The position numbers were made by a program, and so were the translations under genes. A DNA stretch of 64,000 nucleotides, from positions 512,471 through 576,470 of the forward strand of contig BJOX01000158.1 of NCBI GenBank assembly GCA_009731375.1, given 5' to 3'. Below the pieces are notes generated by a model. The model saw only the letters and a list, made by a program, of their open reading frames with translations. It had not been told where the DNA came from and searched no databases. The stretch comes from Paulinella micropora (Eukaryota > Cercozoa > Imbricatea > Euglyphida). Of this stretch, positions 19,335-29,208 are shown piece after piece (the first letter of the stretch is position 1; every line of letters starts with the position of its first letter).

Positions 19335-20615
19335 ATGTCTACTAGGTCTGAAGACTGGCAGGAAGGAGGGGGGGAGAGTGAGCGAACCCCAGGAAACGAA
19401 GAGGAGTTCGTTGACTCTCATGCAGAAGGAGGAGATCTGGCACCTTCCTTTGACACAGGAGGAGCAGAGAATCAATTTTTTACTGCGCCTTCCTTTGACA
19501 CAGGAGGAGCAGAGGAAGTCGAGGAGGAGGAGAAGGGAGGAGAGGAAGCGAAGTTTGTGGCCGAATATGGCAAACTAAGTAAGAAGGAGTTTGAGGAGAA
19601 GAAAGGGAAGGATGAGGCCTATAAATTGCTATACATTCCCCAAGAAATGCGATGGGTACAACCCTTGAAGAAGGAGGACATCTGTTACCCTCTCCCAAGG
19701 CAAGCTCTGCCTCTGGCAGAATTCCTCAGAGACGACGGTGCACAGTTACAGGTGCAACATGTCTCATTTGGGGACAATATGTCTTTACTGGAGCTACTCG
19801 ACCTCTCATGGACAGTGTTTGAGTGTGCTATACTCTTTGAGTACCAGACTGGAAAGACTGTGCTGCCATGGAACACAAGAGCACTGGCTAGGTTGCTCGA
19901 TCCTGGTCAGGACATTGATTCAATAAAGAGAGTGGAAAAGGAGTTTAAGTTCAGGAATCCAAAAGGACAGATCAATGTCATGGATGTGTCTCTGAAACTT
20001 ATGGAGGCCAAGTTAGTGGACCTGGGTAAACTCCAACACACCCAGTTTGGCAGGGACCTTCACCCGGCCCTGAGGGAAATAGAAGGCGAAGCTGGAGGGG
20101 TGACGAGGATGAAGAAGCTGCATGCGGCCTTGGTGAAGGATGACGCATGGAAGAGGTGGGTCTTCACGAAGGATCATACGATCTTGGAGGGGACGGCCGC
20201 ACCACCCCCCACCAATAAAGCGGGAGAGAAGGAGTTGGCGGAGAAGGCCTTGTTCCTTCGGAAGGCAGCTGAGATCCTGTCTTTTTTTCATCATGCCCAA
20301 GAGCTGTATATCAAAGAGCTAGCGGCTGAGAAAGAAAAGAAGGAGATGGAGGCAAAGATTGCATTAGCCAAGGCGGCGGGAACAAAGGGACCGAAATATT
20401 CCTCTGGATCTTATATGGCTCCCTCGGGCCGCTCCGCCCCGTCAGCCCACACAGCCCCTTCGGCCCCTGCGACTAGCTCAGCGCCTACCACTGTCATTGT
20501 CAACAGTAATGACAAAAAGGACAGACAGGCTATCATACAGGCCTTCCAAATATACCAAGTCCGATGCCACTGCTCTGACGCTGTTCGCAGAGACAGCGAG
20601 TCAGAAGGACACTGA
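19335..20615 (+). CDS. gag: Gag, N-terminal part (frame 0)
   Basis: A 426-residue frame starts at an ATG in the leader of the retrotransposon. It is acidic at the N-terminus, where a DTGGAEN/DTGGAEE motif is tandemly repeated, then has a helical region with charged segments, and a linker rich in Ala, Pro and Ser near residue 360. This order (structured capsid-like part, then a linker) suits a Gag. The last 20 or so codons (after about 20550) lose protein-like character while the +1 frame gains it, so the natural product probably switches frame near 20530-20560 into the next reading frame. Whether this is a programmed shift or a one-base indel cannot be told here, because copy 2 does not reach this region within the window. 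Confidence 0.8.
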   Translation: MSTRSEDWQEGGGESERTPGNEEEFVDSHAEGGDLAPSFDTGGAENQFFTAPSFDTGGAEEVEEEEKGGEEAKFVAEYGKLSKKEFEEKKGKDEAYKLLYIPQEMRWVQPLKKEDICYPLPRQALPLAEFLRDDGAQLQVQHVSFGDNMSLLELLDLSWTVFECAILFEYQTGKTVLPWNTRALARLLDPGQDIDSIKRVEKEFKFRNPKGQINVMDVSLKLMEAKLVDLGKLQHTQFGRDLHPALREIEGEAGGVTRMKKLHAALVKDDAWKRWVFTKDHTILEGTAAPPPTNKAGEKELAEKALFLRKAAEILSFFHHAQELYIKELAAEKEKKEMEAKIALAKAAGTKGPKYSSGSYMAPSGRSAPSAHTAPSAPATSSAPTTVIVNSNDKKDRQAIIQAFQIYQVRCHCSDAVRRDSESEGH

Positions 20616-21843
20616 TGCGAACCTTCGAGACAAGCTCAGAAGAATTGATGCTTGTATGAAGCAGCATCCAACGGACGAAACACAGGAGTATGAGGCGTTG
20701 TCCACCTTGTTGGACCCATCAATCCTCACACAAGGATTTGATGTTGTGGAATACAAGGCGTTGCGAGCGGTAGAGGTGTCGGCTAGGAGAGCAGCCTCAG
20801 ACCTGCAGTGCACGGTGCCAGTTGCCGTCCTCTTGCAATACTTTAAAACTCATGGGTATCAGCATCTGTGTACTGGTACTTTGATTGGGTTTGAGATTTT
20901 TCAAGAGGTGAACGAAGGGCTGGGCATTGGCACGAGGTTGGCAGCGATCCTCACTGAGGTCAGCGCCAAGTACGGGCTCTTTTATAGCCGGAAGTCTATC
21001 ATTTTGATACTTCCTGAGTGCTTGTGTACACGACACCCGAGCAAGCTCGCAAGGATCATACAGTCCTGTCCGACCTTCACGGCGGTGAAGACTGCGGATT
21101 TTTTAGAAACGAATATATACGAGAGGACTGTAGCGGCTACTCCGCCGGGCGACCTGTTCAAGGAGGTGCTCGACGCGTGTTCCGAATTGGACACGGCCAC
21201 CGAGTCATTCTCCAGTGCCGCGACACAGGGGGTTGGAGGTGCTCAAGCAGCACATGCAACTCGAACGGCAGGTCTCAAGAGGGGGAGAGATGAGCCGACG
21301 CCGTGCTACCGCTATTTTTCATACATGGCGTGTAAGCATGAGGCACAGAAAGGAGTAGGCAATTGCCTCTTCAGCCACGACTCTCTTGATGATAGGCAGC
21401 GAAATCTTTTCCTTAGAGAGCTCGAAGGCATGAAAAAGACCATGTACGCCATGTACAAGAAGGAGTTGGAGGAGGGGAGGTGGAATGCGAATATGGTCTC
21501 GGATGCGGAGTTCCGGGAGGCCATCATTTACTTCCTTGACAGAATGAAGAGAAGGGAGAAGAGAGAGACATCGGGCCGATCAAAGGCGCCGACTAGAGGA
21601 GGAGGAGAGACGAGAGGATCGTCACGAGGGTCCCGAGGGACACCAAGAGGGGCGGCACCACGAGGACGAGGCTTTCGTGGAAGGGGAGGACGGACCCCAG
21701 CGCGCCCTCCCAGAGGACACGGATACTGGAATTATAGCACCAGTTCCAGCTCCAACTACCCCCAGCAAGCTTATACCGCTACGGAGGGGGGACGTCAAGA
21801 CGAAGACACCGGCTCAGGTGAGCGTGTTGTCGTCGTAGACTGA
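20497..21843 (+). CDS. gag: Gag, C-terminal part with CCCH zinc finger and RGG box
   Basis: This +1 frame overlaps the first gag frame and has no convincing ATG of its own; its first clearly protein-like residues are KYTKSDATALTLF. Near residue 270 it has a C-x8-C-x10-C-x3-H finger (starting CYRYFSYMAC and ending CLFSH) instead of the CCHC knuckle usual in Gag. A basic, Arg/Gly-rich tail with RGFRGRGGR follows. Both are nucleic-acid-binding features expected of a nucleocapsid. The frame stops at TGA (21841-21843), followed directly by CGG. It is open again in the same frame, without another stop, into pol. Confidence 0.85.
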   Translation: MSTVMTKRTDRLSYRPSKYTKSDATALTLFAETASQKDTDANLRDKLRRIDACMKQHPTDETQEYEALSTLLDPSILTQGFDVVEYKALRAVEVSARRAASDLQCTVPVAVLLQYFKTHGYQHLCTGTLIGFEIFQEVNEGLGIGTRLAAILTEVSAKYGLFYSRKSIILILPECLCTRHPSKLARIIQSCPTFTAVKTADFLETNIYERTVAATPPGDLFKEVLDACSELDTATESFSSAATQGVGGAQAAHATRTAGLKRGRDEPTPCYRYFSYMACKHEAQKGVGNCLFSHDSLDDRQRNLFLRELEGMKKTMYAMYKKELEEGRWNANMVSDAEFREAIIYFLDRMKRREKRETSGRSKAPTRGGGETRGSSRGSRGTPRGAAPRGRGFRGRGGRTPARPPRGHGYWNYSTSSSSNYPQQAYTATEGGRQDEDTGSGERVVVVD

Positions 21844-21846
21844 CGG
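21841..21846 (+). promoter_or_regulatory. Candidate stop-readthrough site UGA-CGG between gag and pol
   Basis: The gag stop TGA is followed by CGG, and the same frame stays open for 25 codons up to the pol ATG at 21919. UGA followed by CGG is a known leaky context in several plant virus replicase genes. Readthrough here would yield Gag-Pol; this is an inference from sequence context. Confidence 0.5.
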
Positions 21847-21918
21847 GAGGAGAAGAGAGAGGAAAAGAAGAGAGAGAAGGAGATAAAAACTGTTCTTTTT
21901 AATCCGACAGTCACAGTT

Positions 21919-24900
21919 ATGCCTACTGTTGATGAACAGGATACGAACGGTTCCGTTCCTCCCAGACGTGAAGGTGAAGGCACACAGCCTCACAAGCCTC
22001 AAGGTAAGCACTTGCTAGTTCATCCTTCGAGAGCTAATATGATAAATGATGCGAATAGGAAGGCGAAGAAGGCGATGGAGGAGAGGAAGCCGAAACCAAA
22101 GGCTAGGTCTTCTCCTACGAAGAAGCAGCGGACCGTACCCCCGCCAAAGGACTCAATAGTCTCTGCTATAGACACGAGTACACTCGGTGTACCAGACTCT
22201 GTCCAAAAGACACTCGAGATACCGGAAGCCCCGGAGACTCAAGAAGTTAAGTTGGCGGAAAAGGGGGGAGAACGAGAAGAGGACAAGGAACTTGAGCTTA
22301 GACTCAAAACCCTAGAACGAAAAATTCATGTGCTAGCGGCTAGTTTACATAGACCAGACGCGCTATGCTACACTGACCTCTTTTGTGAAACTTTACAAAC
22401 CACATTAAAAGTTGGTAATGATACGATGGCGAATATTAATATTGTCGGCCAGAAGTTTTTGAATAGTCACCGGACATGGGTGGACAAAAACATTAGAAAA
22501 ACAAAGGGGACCCTAAAAGGGGTAGGCAGCCGTACGGAAATTACGGGCATCGTCACATTAATTTTCAAATTGAAATCCGGTCGAGTATATCGTGCGGACC
22601 TCTATGTTGTCCCCGATTACCACGGTTCAATCCTGCTGTCGTATGACCAATTGGCTACGATGGGGGCTGTGATCGATTGCGCCGCACGGCGGGTGATTTA
22701 TGGAGTGAAGAATGGAGAGGAGGAGGATATTAATCCGATGACTGCTACTGACTCATACGAGGCTTTTGAGCTGAGTCTAGCAACGGAGAGGAAAAAGTTG
22801 GCCTTCGTACATGAGGCAACTGAAGCCTATGTACACCCCTATGTCACAGTGCCGGAGGAACTGACCTGGACCGACAATTGGGAGACGGAGATGCAGGCGT
22901 ATACGGTTACGATTCCCGCATGGGACAGAAAGTCTATTGATGACTTAGTCGTAGCGCGTAATGAGGAGATAATATGTGTTGCGAAACAGTGCCCGTCGTT
23001 GGCCAGATTCGCAGAAGGTGGCGGGGCAGATGTCCATATTACTAATGGCTACTGTTACCATGCGAAGGTGTCAGATGAGAAGAGAGAGGCGTTTGTGCCA
23101 AGGAGGAAGGGGCGTATCCCCGATACTCCAGCGGATGACATTAAAACTTTTATCACGAACTTTTGGGGCGATGTGCCTACCTGGCCGCGCTCATTAACTG
23201 AAGTGAAAAAGTGTCTACGGACTCTATTTGAGAGTAACAAGCCGTATACTGTCATTCTGCCATACAATGAGAAGGCGATCTGGGCACAGGAGATAAGGGA
23301 CCGGCTTATTGATCATCCTATACCTGTTCCTTCTCGCAAGCAACAGTTAGTGGTGGCTTGTCGACTCGGGTCTCGGGAGCAGAGCAGTGCATACAAGCAA
23401 AAGCTCAGAGCCCAGGACAAGTTGAAATTGATACCTCAAGCTTTCACATGCTTTGATGGTTTCTACACCCGTAAGGCTCCGATACAATACGCGAACCTTA
23501 TTGATATGCTTGTCGGGCTGGGTCATGATGATGAGCCGGACACAGTCACGTATGAAAGAACGGGACTAGACGATTTGTCCGAGGAAGATTTGAGTTTGGA
23601 GGAGGACTTAGCGCCCCTCAAGGAGCATAAGAAGATGTCGGAGGAAGATTTCCAAGCGGCGGCGCGGAAATTTATAGAAGGAGTGGGTTCGGAGAGAGAG
23701 AAGGCGTTTCTCAAAGCTAAGATGGAGGCGTACAGAAAAATTTTCGACCCTCCTCGGGAAGGTGATGTAAAGTCGGATGACTTCACTGCTGTCATTTACA
23801 AGATACCGGGTGCGGAGCCATCTCCGGCACCACGGAGGGCAAATTTGAGCATACATGAGGCAAAAATAGCAGAGGAGAATGTGAGACAGTTGCTCGATGA
23901 GGACTTTATTGAGAGATCTACATCTCCAATTGTCTCTCAACCGAAAATCGTCCCTAAGCCAGGAGGAGAATGGCGCTTGACGATCAATTATGCCCGTGTG
24001 AATAAGGTGCTAGAGGAAGAGAGAAATCCTCTGCCGACCTTAGAAGAAGGCAGAAGGGTGCTGCGGAATGCTAAATTCTATTCGGTCATTGACCTTAAGA
24101 ACGGCTTCTGGCAGATACCACTGGACGAGAAATCCAGATGGCTGACTGCATTCGTTGTGTGTGGGTATGGAAATCAGTGGAAGGTGCTTCCAATGGGACT
24201 CAAACAGGCCCCGGGGCTCTTTCAGAAGGCGATGCAGAAGATGTTGAGCGGTCAATATGACGACCAGTCGGAGGATGGTTTTATGAGAAGGAGAGGACAG
24301 AAGGCGGGAGAATATGCATTTTGTTACATCGATGACATCATCGTATACTCTAACACAATGGAAGAGCATATCGATCACTTGTCAGATGTCTTCAGGCGCA
24401 TCGGAGCTTTTGGCCTGAAATGCAACCTAAAGAAATGTCAGCTTGCCAGGACAAGTGTGACGTATTTGGGTTACGAGATTTCTCATAATAGGGTCTCGAT
24501 ATCGCGCGAAAAGAGGGAGGAGATCATGAGTAGACAGTTGCCAAAGAATCGCACGGAGTTACACTCTTTTCTTGCGATGGCACAGTACTACAGCCAGTTC
24601 ATACCCGATTGGGGTGCAACTCGGGCTAAGCTGGAGAAGATGATTGATTTTGGAGACTTTGAGAAGTGGGATGAGGAGGCTTTGCAGGCGTTTAATACGC
24701 TCAAAGATCTCATTTACAAAGATCCCAAGGACGGCGGATTAGTACTTATGATGCCCGACTTTACGAAGCCGTTCGTAGTCGACACGGATGCATCTAAGTT
24801 TGCGATTGGCGCGGTGCTGCAACAGGAAGATGAGGAGAAAAAGTTGCGCCCGATCATGTTTATTAGTAGAAAGCTGTGTGCGGCGGAGCGAAATTACTGC

Positions 24901-27663
24901 ACGCGACAGAGGGAGGCGTTGGCAGTAGTATGGGCTCTCAAGAGGCTCAGAGAATACTTGTGGGGAGGACCTCTATTCACGGTTAGGACCGATCATCACA
25001 ACCTTCTTTGGTTGATGAATCATGAACAAACCGGCCGTTTGGCGCGGTGGCAAGCTTTCTTGTCATGTTTCAATTTCACGATGGTCTACTTACCGGGAAA
25101 GCGAAACGTAGTCGCTGATAGCCTTTCCAGGCTAGAGTTTCAGTCGGAGGTGTCGGCTCTCGTATCATCAGTGGAGATGATGGACCTGTCCACGGACAAG
25201 GTATACGAGGTGAGCCACATAGAGGCGATGCAGATGGCAAGAGGCGTTCGTTATGACCGCACGGGTCTACGATATAGTCCTCAAGGCCCGGAGCATGGCA
25301 TATGCTGTGAGGCGCATGTTCTCGAAGACGCTGAGTGGTCTTATGAGGCATACGAGAACGCGAAGGCGAATATAAAAGAAGAGGAGGAGACGACTGAGGT
25401 CTGTACTGAACCTCCACAGGAAAATCGAAGCGAGCTTGATGAAGACCCGGAAAGGGTAGGAGTAAGGTTGGAGGACGGTACTATTCATATCGCCTCGCCT
25501 ACCGCGTGGAGGCAGCAACAGGCGACGGATCCGGAGTTCAAGGAGCTCATAACGTTATACAAGAACCCTAATGAGCTTAAAAAGACTCCACAGATCAAAG
25601 ATCAGATGAAGGAGATGGCGTGGAGAGATGGGCTATTGTGGTACAAGGGCCAGCATGGCAAATTTGCATCACAGCCTGACAAATGGACTCTCTGGGTACC
25701 AGAGAAGTTGAGGCGCTTTATATATGTCGCAGCCCATAACTGCCCCTTACTGGCACATCCGGGTCGACAAAGAACTCATTGGTTCATAGCGAGGCGATTT
25801 TGGTGGAAAGGGATGAAGGAGGAGATAGACAGGGAAGTGGACGCATGCATCCCATGCAAAACCACAAAGACACCGCTGAAGGCGAACTTTGGCCTGATCG
25901 GTACATTCCCGTTACACGCCGGGATGTTTGAATTTTTACACATCGATCATGTGGGACCTTTCCCCGAATCGGCAGAAGGGTACAGATACCTTCTTACCGC
26001 AATAGATCGAGCCACCAATTATGTCTGGGTTGTTCCTATTAAGGACGCTACAGGCAAGACAACTGCGGAGGCTCTGATCGATAGGATCGTCTCGCAGATC
26101 GGAGTGCCTAGAAAGATATGTTCTGATCGAGGTTCTGACTTTAATAATGAAGTCATCGACAGACTATCTAAGTACTACGGGATGAAATGGCAATATGTTA
26201 CTGCCTATAACCCGAGAGCGAATGGCAAGATCGAGCGGGTACATAGACCTCTCAAAGCCTCGCTTAAGATGTACTGTATGAAGAAGGAGAATCAGAGAGC
26301 CTGGGTGGAGGCAGCACCTTCATTTGCCTTTGCAATGAACTGTCTACCCTCATCGGCATTAGGAGGAGCCAGGAGCTCAGTCTCGCCATATCAATTGGTT
26401 TACGGCCGAGAGCCTAATATCCCAACCTCACTTCTGCATCCAAAAGACACTTGGGCAGATGAGGATGAGTTGTTCGGGATGAGACTAAGAGCGAAGATGG
26501 AGGCGGAACAAATAGTTGCGGCGCACAGGGAGGCGGAGCGCAGAAAGACTGACGCACAAGGAGTGCGACAAGCGCACTTAGATCAAGTCCGTTTCCAGGT
26601 TGGGGATATTGTACTCTTGTACCATCCTCAAGTCCCTAAGGGGGTTAGCTCTAAGCTGTTTACCCACTGGAAAGGACCATACCAGATCATGGAACAGATG
26701 GGACCTCTGAATTATAAGATCAGGGGTAGAGGGAAGGTGCAGATTGTGAATGTTCGAAGGCTGATCAAATATGACCCCTTCTTACTTGAGGATGAATCCG
26801 TTGAGGAGGCGTTGAAACGGATGAAGGAGGACTTCAAAGAGGTACCGCCTATACAGAAGGAGGATACCTTAGAGGAGGAGAATGCCTATCGGGCACCGGT
26901 CACGGAGAAGGAGGAGACCGAGAAGGAGAGTAAGGAAGACTCAAACCGCAAAAGCGCGGCGGGGACTCAGTCTAAAGCCCCCATAGTCCGCGGCGGTACG
27001 AAGGAGAAGTTCACGGAGGCGCAGAGGAGGAGAGCGCAAAACGATCTCATCTTCGACCAACCGAGGAAGGTGGCAAGGTCGACGCGAGCGACGGATGTCC
27101 ATGGAGGAGGAGGGGAGAAGGACACTAACCCGAACGCGGGTAATGTGGACATTCGACATGTGCGATGGAAGGAAGGAGAGGCGATTGCGGCCATCAAGTG
27201 GGTCCGAGACGCTTTTTATCTGTTGAGACCGGCAGAATCTCATGTTGCCGATGACACTCTCTCAGATCTTTATCTCATGCGAGCTGTGGCGGTCCCGCAG
27301 ACTACACGGGCAGCACGGACATCGAAGAGATCCTTAGCAGCAAAAACGATACAACCGGTACTCCATTTTTGGAGAAGCATGGACCCTGTTGAGGATCCAA
27401 AAGCTAGACAATATTTACCGGTGTACAAAGACGCGAAAAATCTCGAGACATGGGATGATACTATTACCCTTCGAGACAAAGACCACACTGCGTGGACTAT
27501 TCAGTCACTGCCTAGAGGAGTGCTTGACATTCCTTTTGACTTATCTTTGGGCGCCATCCCTAACAAAATATGGGACATTCTGGAGGAGTCGAAGTTTGAC
27601 TTGACTTTTGTTGGCGGCCCGCCACCTGGCAAAGGGGTTCGCGCAAGGCGACGAAGGCAGTAA
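21919..27663 (+). CDS. pol: Pol polyprotein: protease, RT, RNase H, integrase
   Basis: A 1914-residue frame. The aspartic protease-like part surrounds residue 168, where the usual D-T/S-G reads D-T-M-A; the later LYVVPDYHGSILLSYDQL supports the fold. Reverse transcriptase has VIDLKNGFWQI (D725) and YIDD at 803-806. RNase H has VDTDAS (D955) and TDHHNLLWL. Integrase has a His/Cys finger ending CIPC (about 1311-1314) and the catalytic triad D1343, D1403 and E1439 (D-D-35-E), then a GPY/F-like region (HWKGPYQI). The gene order is that of Ty3/Gypsy elements. No chromodomain is visible; instead there are about 300 extra residues, rich in Lys and Glu and then more globular (RWKEGEAIAAIKWVRDAFYL), of unknown role. 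The frame upstream of the ATG is open back to the gag TGA. Confidence 0.95.
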   Translation: MPTVDEQDTNGSVPPRREGEGTQPHKPQGKHLLVHPSRANMINDANRKAKKAMEERKPKPKARSSPTKKQRTVPPPKDSIVSAIDTSTLGVPDSVQKTLEIPEAPETQEVKLAEKGGEREEDKELELRLKTLERKIHVLAASLHRPDALCYTDLFCETLQTTLKVGNDTMANINIVGQKFLNSHRTWVDKNIRKTKGTLKGVGSRTEITGIVTLIFKLKSGRVYRADLYVVPDYHGSILLSYDQLATMGAVIDCAARRVIYGVKNGEEEDINPMTATDSYEAFELSLATERKKLAFVHEATEAYVHPYVTVPEELTWTDNWETEMQAYTVTIPAWDRKSIDDLVVARNEEIICVAKQCPSLARFAEGGGADVHITNGYCYHAKVSDEKREAFVPRRKGRIPDTPADDIKTFITNFWGDVPTWPRSLTEVKKCLRTLFESNKPYTVILPYNEKAIWAQEIRDRLIDHPIPVPSRKQQLVVACRLGSREQSSAYKQKLRAQDKLKLIPQAFTCFDGFYTRKAPIQYANLIDMLVGLGHDDEPDTVTYERTGLDDLSEEDLSLEEDLAPLKEHKKMSEEDFQAAARKFIEGVGSEREKAFLKAKMEAYRKIFDPPREGDVKSDDFTAVIYKIPGAEPSPAPRRANLSIHEAKIAEENVRQLLDEDFIERSTSPIVSQPKIVPKPGGEWRLTINYARVNKVLEEERNPLPTLEEGRRVLRNAKFYSVIDLKNGFWQIPLDEKSRWLTAFVVCGYGNQWKVLPMGLKQAPGLFQKAMQKMLSGQYDDQSEDGFMRRRGQKAGEYAFCYIDDIIVYSNTMEEHIDHLSDVFRRIGAFGLKCNLKKCQLARTSVTYLGYEISHNRVSISREKREEIMSRQLPKNRTELHSFLAMAQYYSQFIPDWGATRAKLEKMIDFGDFEKWDEEALQAFNTLKDLIYKDPKDGGLVLMMPDFTKPFVVDTDASKFAIGAVLQQEDEEKKLRPIMFISRKLCAAERNYCTRQREALAVVWALKRLREYLWGGPLFTVRTDHHNLLWLMNHEQTGRLARWQAFLSCFNFTMVYLPGKRNVVADSLSRLEFQSEVSALVSSVEMMDLSTDKVYEVSHIEAMQMARGVRYDRTGLRYSPQGPEHGICCEAHVLEDAEWSYEAYENAKANIKEEEETTEVCTEPPQENRSELDEDPERVGVRLEDGTIHIASPTAWRQQQATDPEFKELITLYKNPNELKKTPQIKDQMKEMAWRDGLLWYKGQHGKFASQPDKWTLWVPEKLRRFIYVAAHNCPLLAHPGRQRTHWFIARRFWWKGMKEEIDREVDACIPCKTTKTPLKANFGLIGTFPLHAGMFEFLHIDHVGPFPESAEGYRYLLTAIDRATNYVWVVPIKDATGKTTAEALIDRIVSQIGVPRKICSDRGSDFNNEVIDRLSKYYGMKWQYVTAYNPRANGKIERVHRPLKASLKMYCMKKENQRAWVEAAPSFAFAMNCLPSSALGGARSSVSPYQLVYGREPNIPTSLLHPKDTWADEDELFGMRLRAKMEAEQIVAAHREAERRKTDAQGVRQAHLDQVRFQVGDIVLLYHPQVPKGVSSKLFTHWKGPYQIMEQMGPLNYKIRGRGKVQIVNVRRLIKYDPFLLEDESVEEALKRMKEDFKEVPPIQKEDTLEEENAYRAPVTEKEETEKESKEDSNRKSAAGTQSKAPIVRGGTKEKFTEAQRRRAQNDLIFDQPRKVARSTRATDVHGGGGEKDTNPNAGNVDIRHVRWKEGEAIAAIKWVRDAFYLLRPAESHVADDTLSDLYLMRAVAVPQTTRAARTSKRSLAAKTIQPVLHFWRSMDPVEDPKARQYLPVYKDAKNLETWDDTITLRDKDHTAWTIQSLPRGVLDIPFDLSLGAIPNKIWDILEESKFDLTFVGGPPPGKGVRARRRRQ

Positions 27664-28446
27664 GTGACATTTTTTTCTTTTATCACGCGTCGGACATTGA
27701 AAGCTGCATGTGGATTAATCTCATAGTGCCCATGTCAGATCATGTCTTATTAAAATGTTTTTATACCATTGTTGTTACTTGGCATTTTTATCGCAACATA
27801 TGAGTGCGAGGGTCAATCGGCAAATGGATACGACACCGTATAAGGGGATCGCTTGTGAGTTTAGCGATGGTGTTCCTGGTACGACCCTGCTTCAAGTATC
27901 CAGGGTGATGTTCTCAAAAAATGTTCTCATAGTAGACATATTAAATTTTTTTCTTTGGATATACTTAATATCGTCATACCAGCACGGTCCGTCTCTACTT
28001 GTGTCGGCATATCGCATGGTCGGGCTCACTCACCCCGGCTTTGGATATAGTTATTAGGTCTGGCCCCCTAGTACTATATTAAGGTAACCGATTGAATACA
28101 AGGGTATGTTATTAAAAGACAATGTATTTACTGATCGGAAGTGTTTTTGGAGAAGGAGAAAAATTATAACGCTGCTTTTATTGCAATAGTAATACTATTT
28201 GTTCTTGACATACTGCCTCAGAATTAAGTTACGGGGGGGACAACAAGTGTGGAAGGAGGAGTTTTTATTTACAAAAACGAGGCTGGAGATTTATAGTTGA
28301 CTCGTGTCTGGCGTATGCGTTTTATATATCCACTGCACCGTCTATCCGTGGGTTAATGCACTTAGTTGCGACACCCCGTAGCGTTTGTGCAGAAAAGAAA
28401 TCAGCAATTATATGACGAAAATATTGCATATTTCCGTCATAAAAAC

Positions 28447-28456
28447 GGGAAGGGGT
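28447..28456 (+). promoter_or_regulatory. Polypurine tract before the 3' LTR
   Basis: GGGAAGGGG lies a few bases before the TG of the 3' LTR. The equivalent place in copy 2 (60493-60510, minus strand) reads GGGAAGTGG. Confidence 0.6.
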
Positions 28457-28458
28457 AC

Positions 28459-28705
28459 TGTAGGCATCACCCCCCGGATAGCCGGTAAAAAGTACCCTTT
28501 TTCTGGTGTCAGGTGCACCTAGTTTTTTCCCATTATTTTCAATATCGTTTGGCAGGATTTGACCTAATGCCATTTTAACCTTGGTCTGTTGCCGTTTTCT
28601 TTTCGGCTTCACTGAGCTAATATAACGAGACATCATTCTCTTTTGGGGATTTGTGTCTGGTTGTATTACCGACTTTTTATTGAGCTATCTTCGGGGATTG
28701 TAACA
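28459..28705 (+). repeat. 3' LTR of Ty3/Gypsy element 1 (247 bp)
   Basis: Same ends and length as the 5' LTR. Followed by GTGG, which matches the bases preceding the 5' LTR. Confidence 0.93.
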
Positions 28706-29208
28706 GTGGCAAGTATTCTATTGTATCAAGTTAAAATAGTGCTTGCGTAAAAAAGATGGCATGATATCGATATATATATTCAAACTCATTTGAACTTACG
28801 AGGTGTGAAATGATGCAGATAAATGCACAAACTAGAAGGGTAGAGTGTTGTGCTCCTGTCCCTATGCTTGTTTGTGTTTTGTGTGTGTTCCTTCACTCCT
28901 CTGTCCACCGGGAGGCTTCTTATTGGTGTGAGTTTCTGTGTGAGATCAGCAAGAATGACAGAGAGTCTGTATCTGATGTCTCCTTGTGAGCACACAGATA
29001 TGGATTGGGTTAGAGGGTACGAGACACCTGCTTGAGTCTAATCAAATTGTTTGTTTTGCAAAAGAGCTATGAGGGTTCTGTGTTGGAGTATTTGTTTTTG
29101 TCTGACGTCCCCGGGCCCGTGTGAGACAGGTCAGTGAAAATTCGTTCTGTTGCCCCGGCGTGTGGCAATGCAGAAAGAAATCAGCGGCCTAGTGATGTGG
29201 ACTCCAAA
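28706..29208. other. Repeat family B right half, then unannotated sequence
   Basis: 28706-28745 (GTGGCAAGTATTCTATT ... AATAGTGCTTG) continues the split repeat B. The remainder has no supported gene; several short frames lack coding character. Confidence 0.5.

Larger units (their letters stand above)
18288..28705 (+). mobile_element. Complete Ty3/Gypsy-type LTR retrotransposon, copy 1
   Basis: A 10.4-kb element: 247-bp LTRs, a leader of about 800 bases, gag in two overlapping frames, pol in one 1914-codon frame with the order protease, reverse transcriptase, RNase H and integrase, a 3' region of about 800 bases, and a purine-rich tract (GGGAAGGGG) just before the 3' LTR. TGGAGTCACCAGCAC directly after the 5' LTR is a candidate primer binding site; the matching tRNA was not identified. 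A 10-N gap at 18843-18852 is flanked by a near-duplicated 30-base sequence, probably an assembly artefact. Confidence 0.95.
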
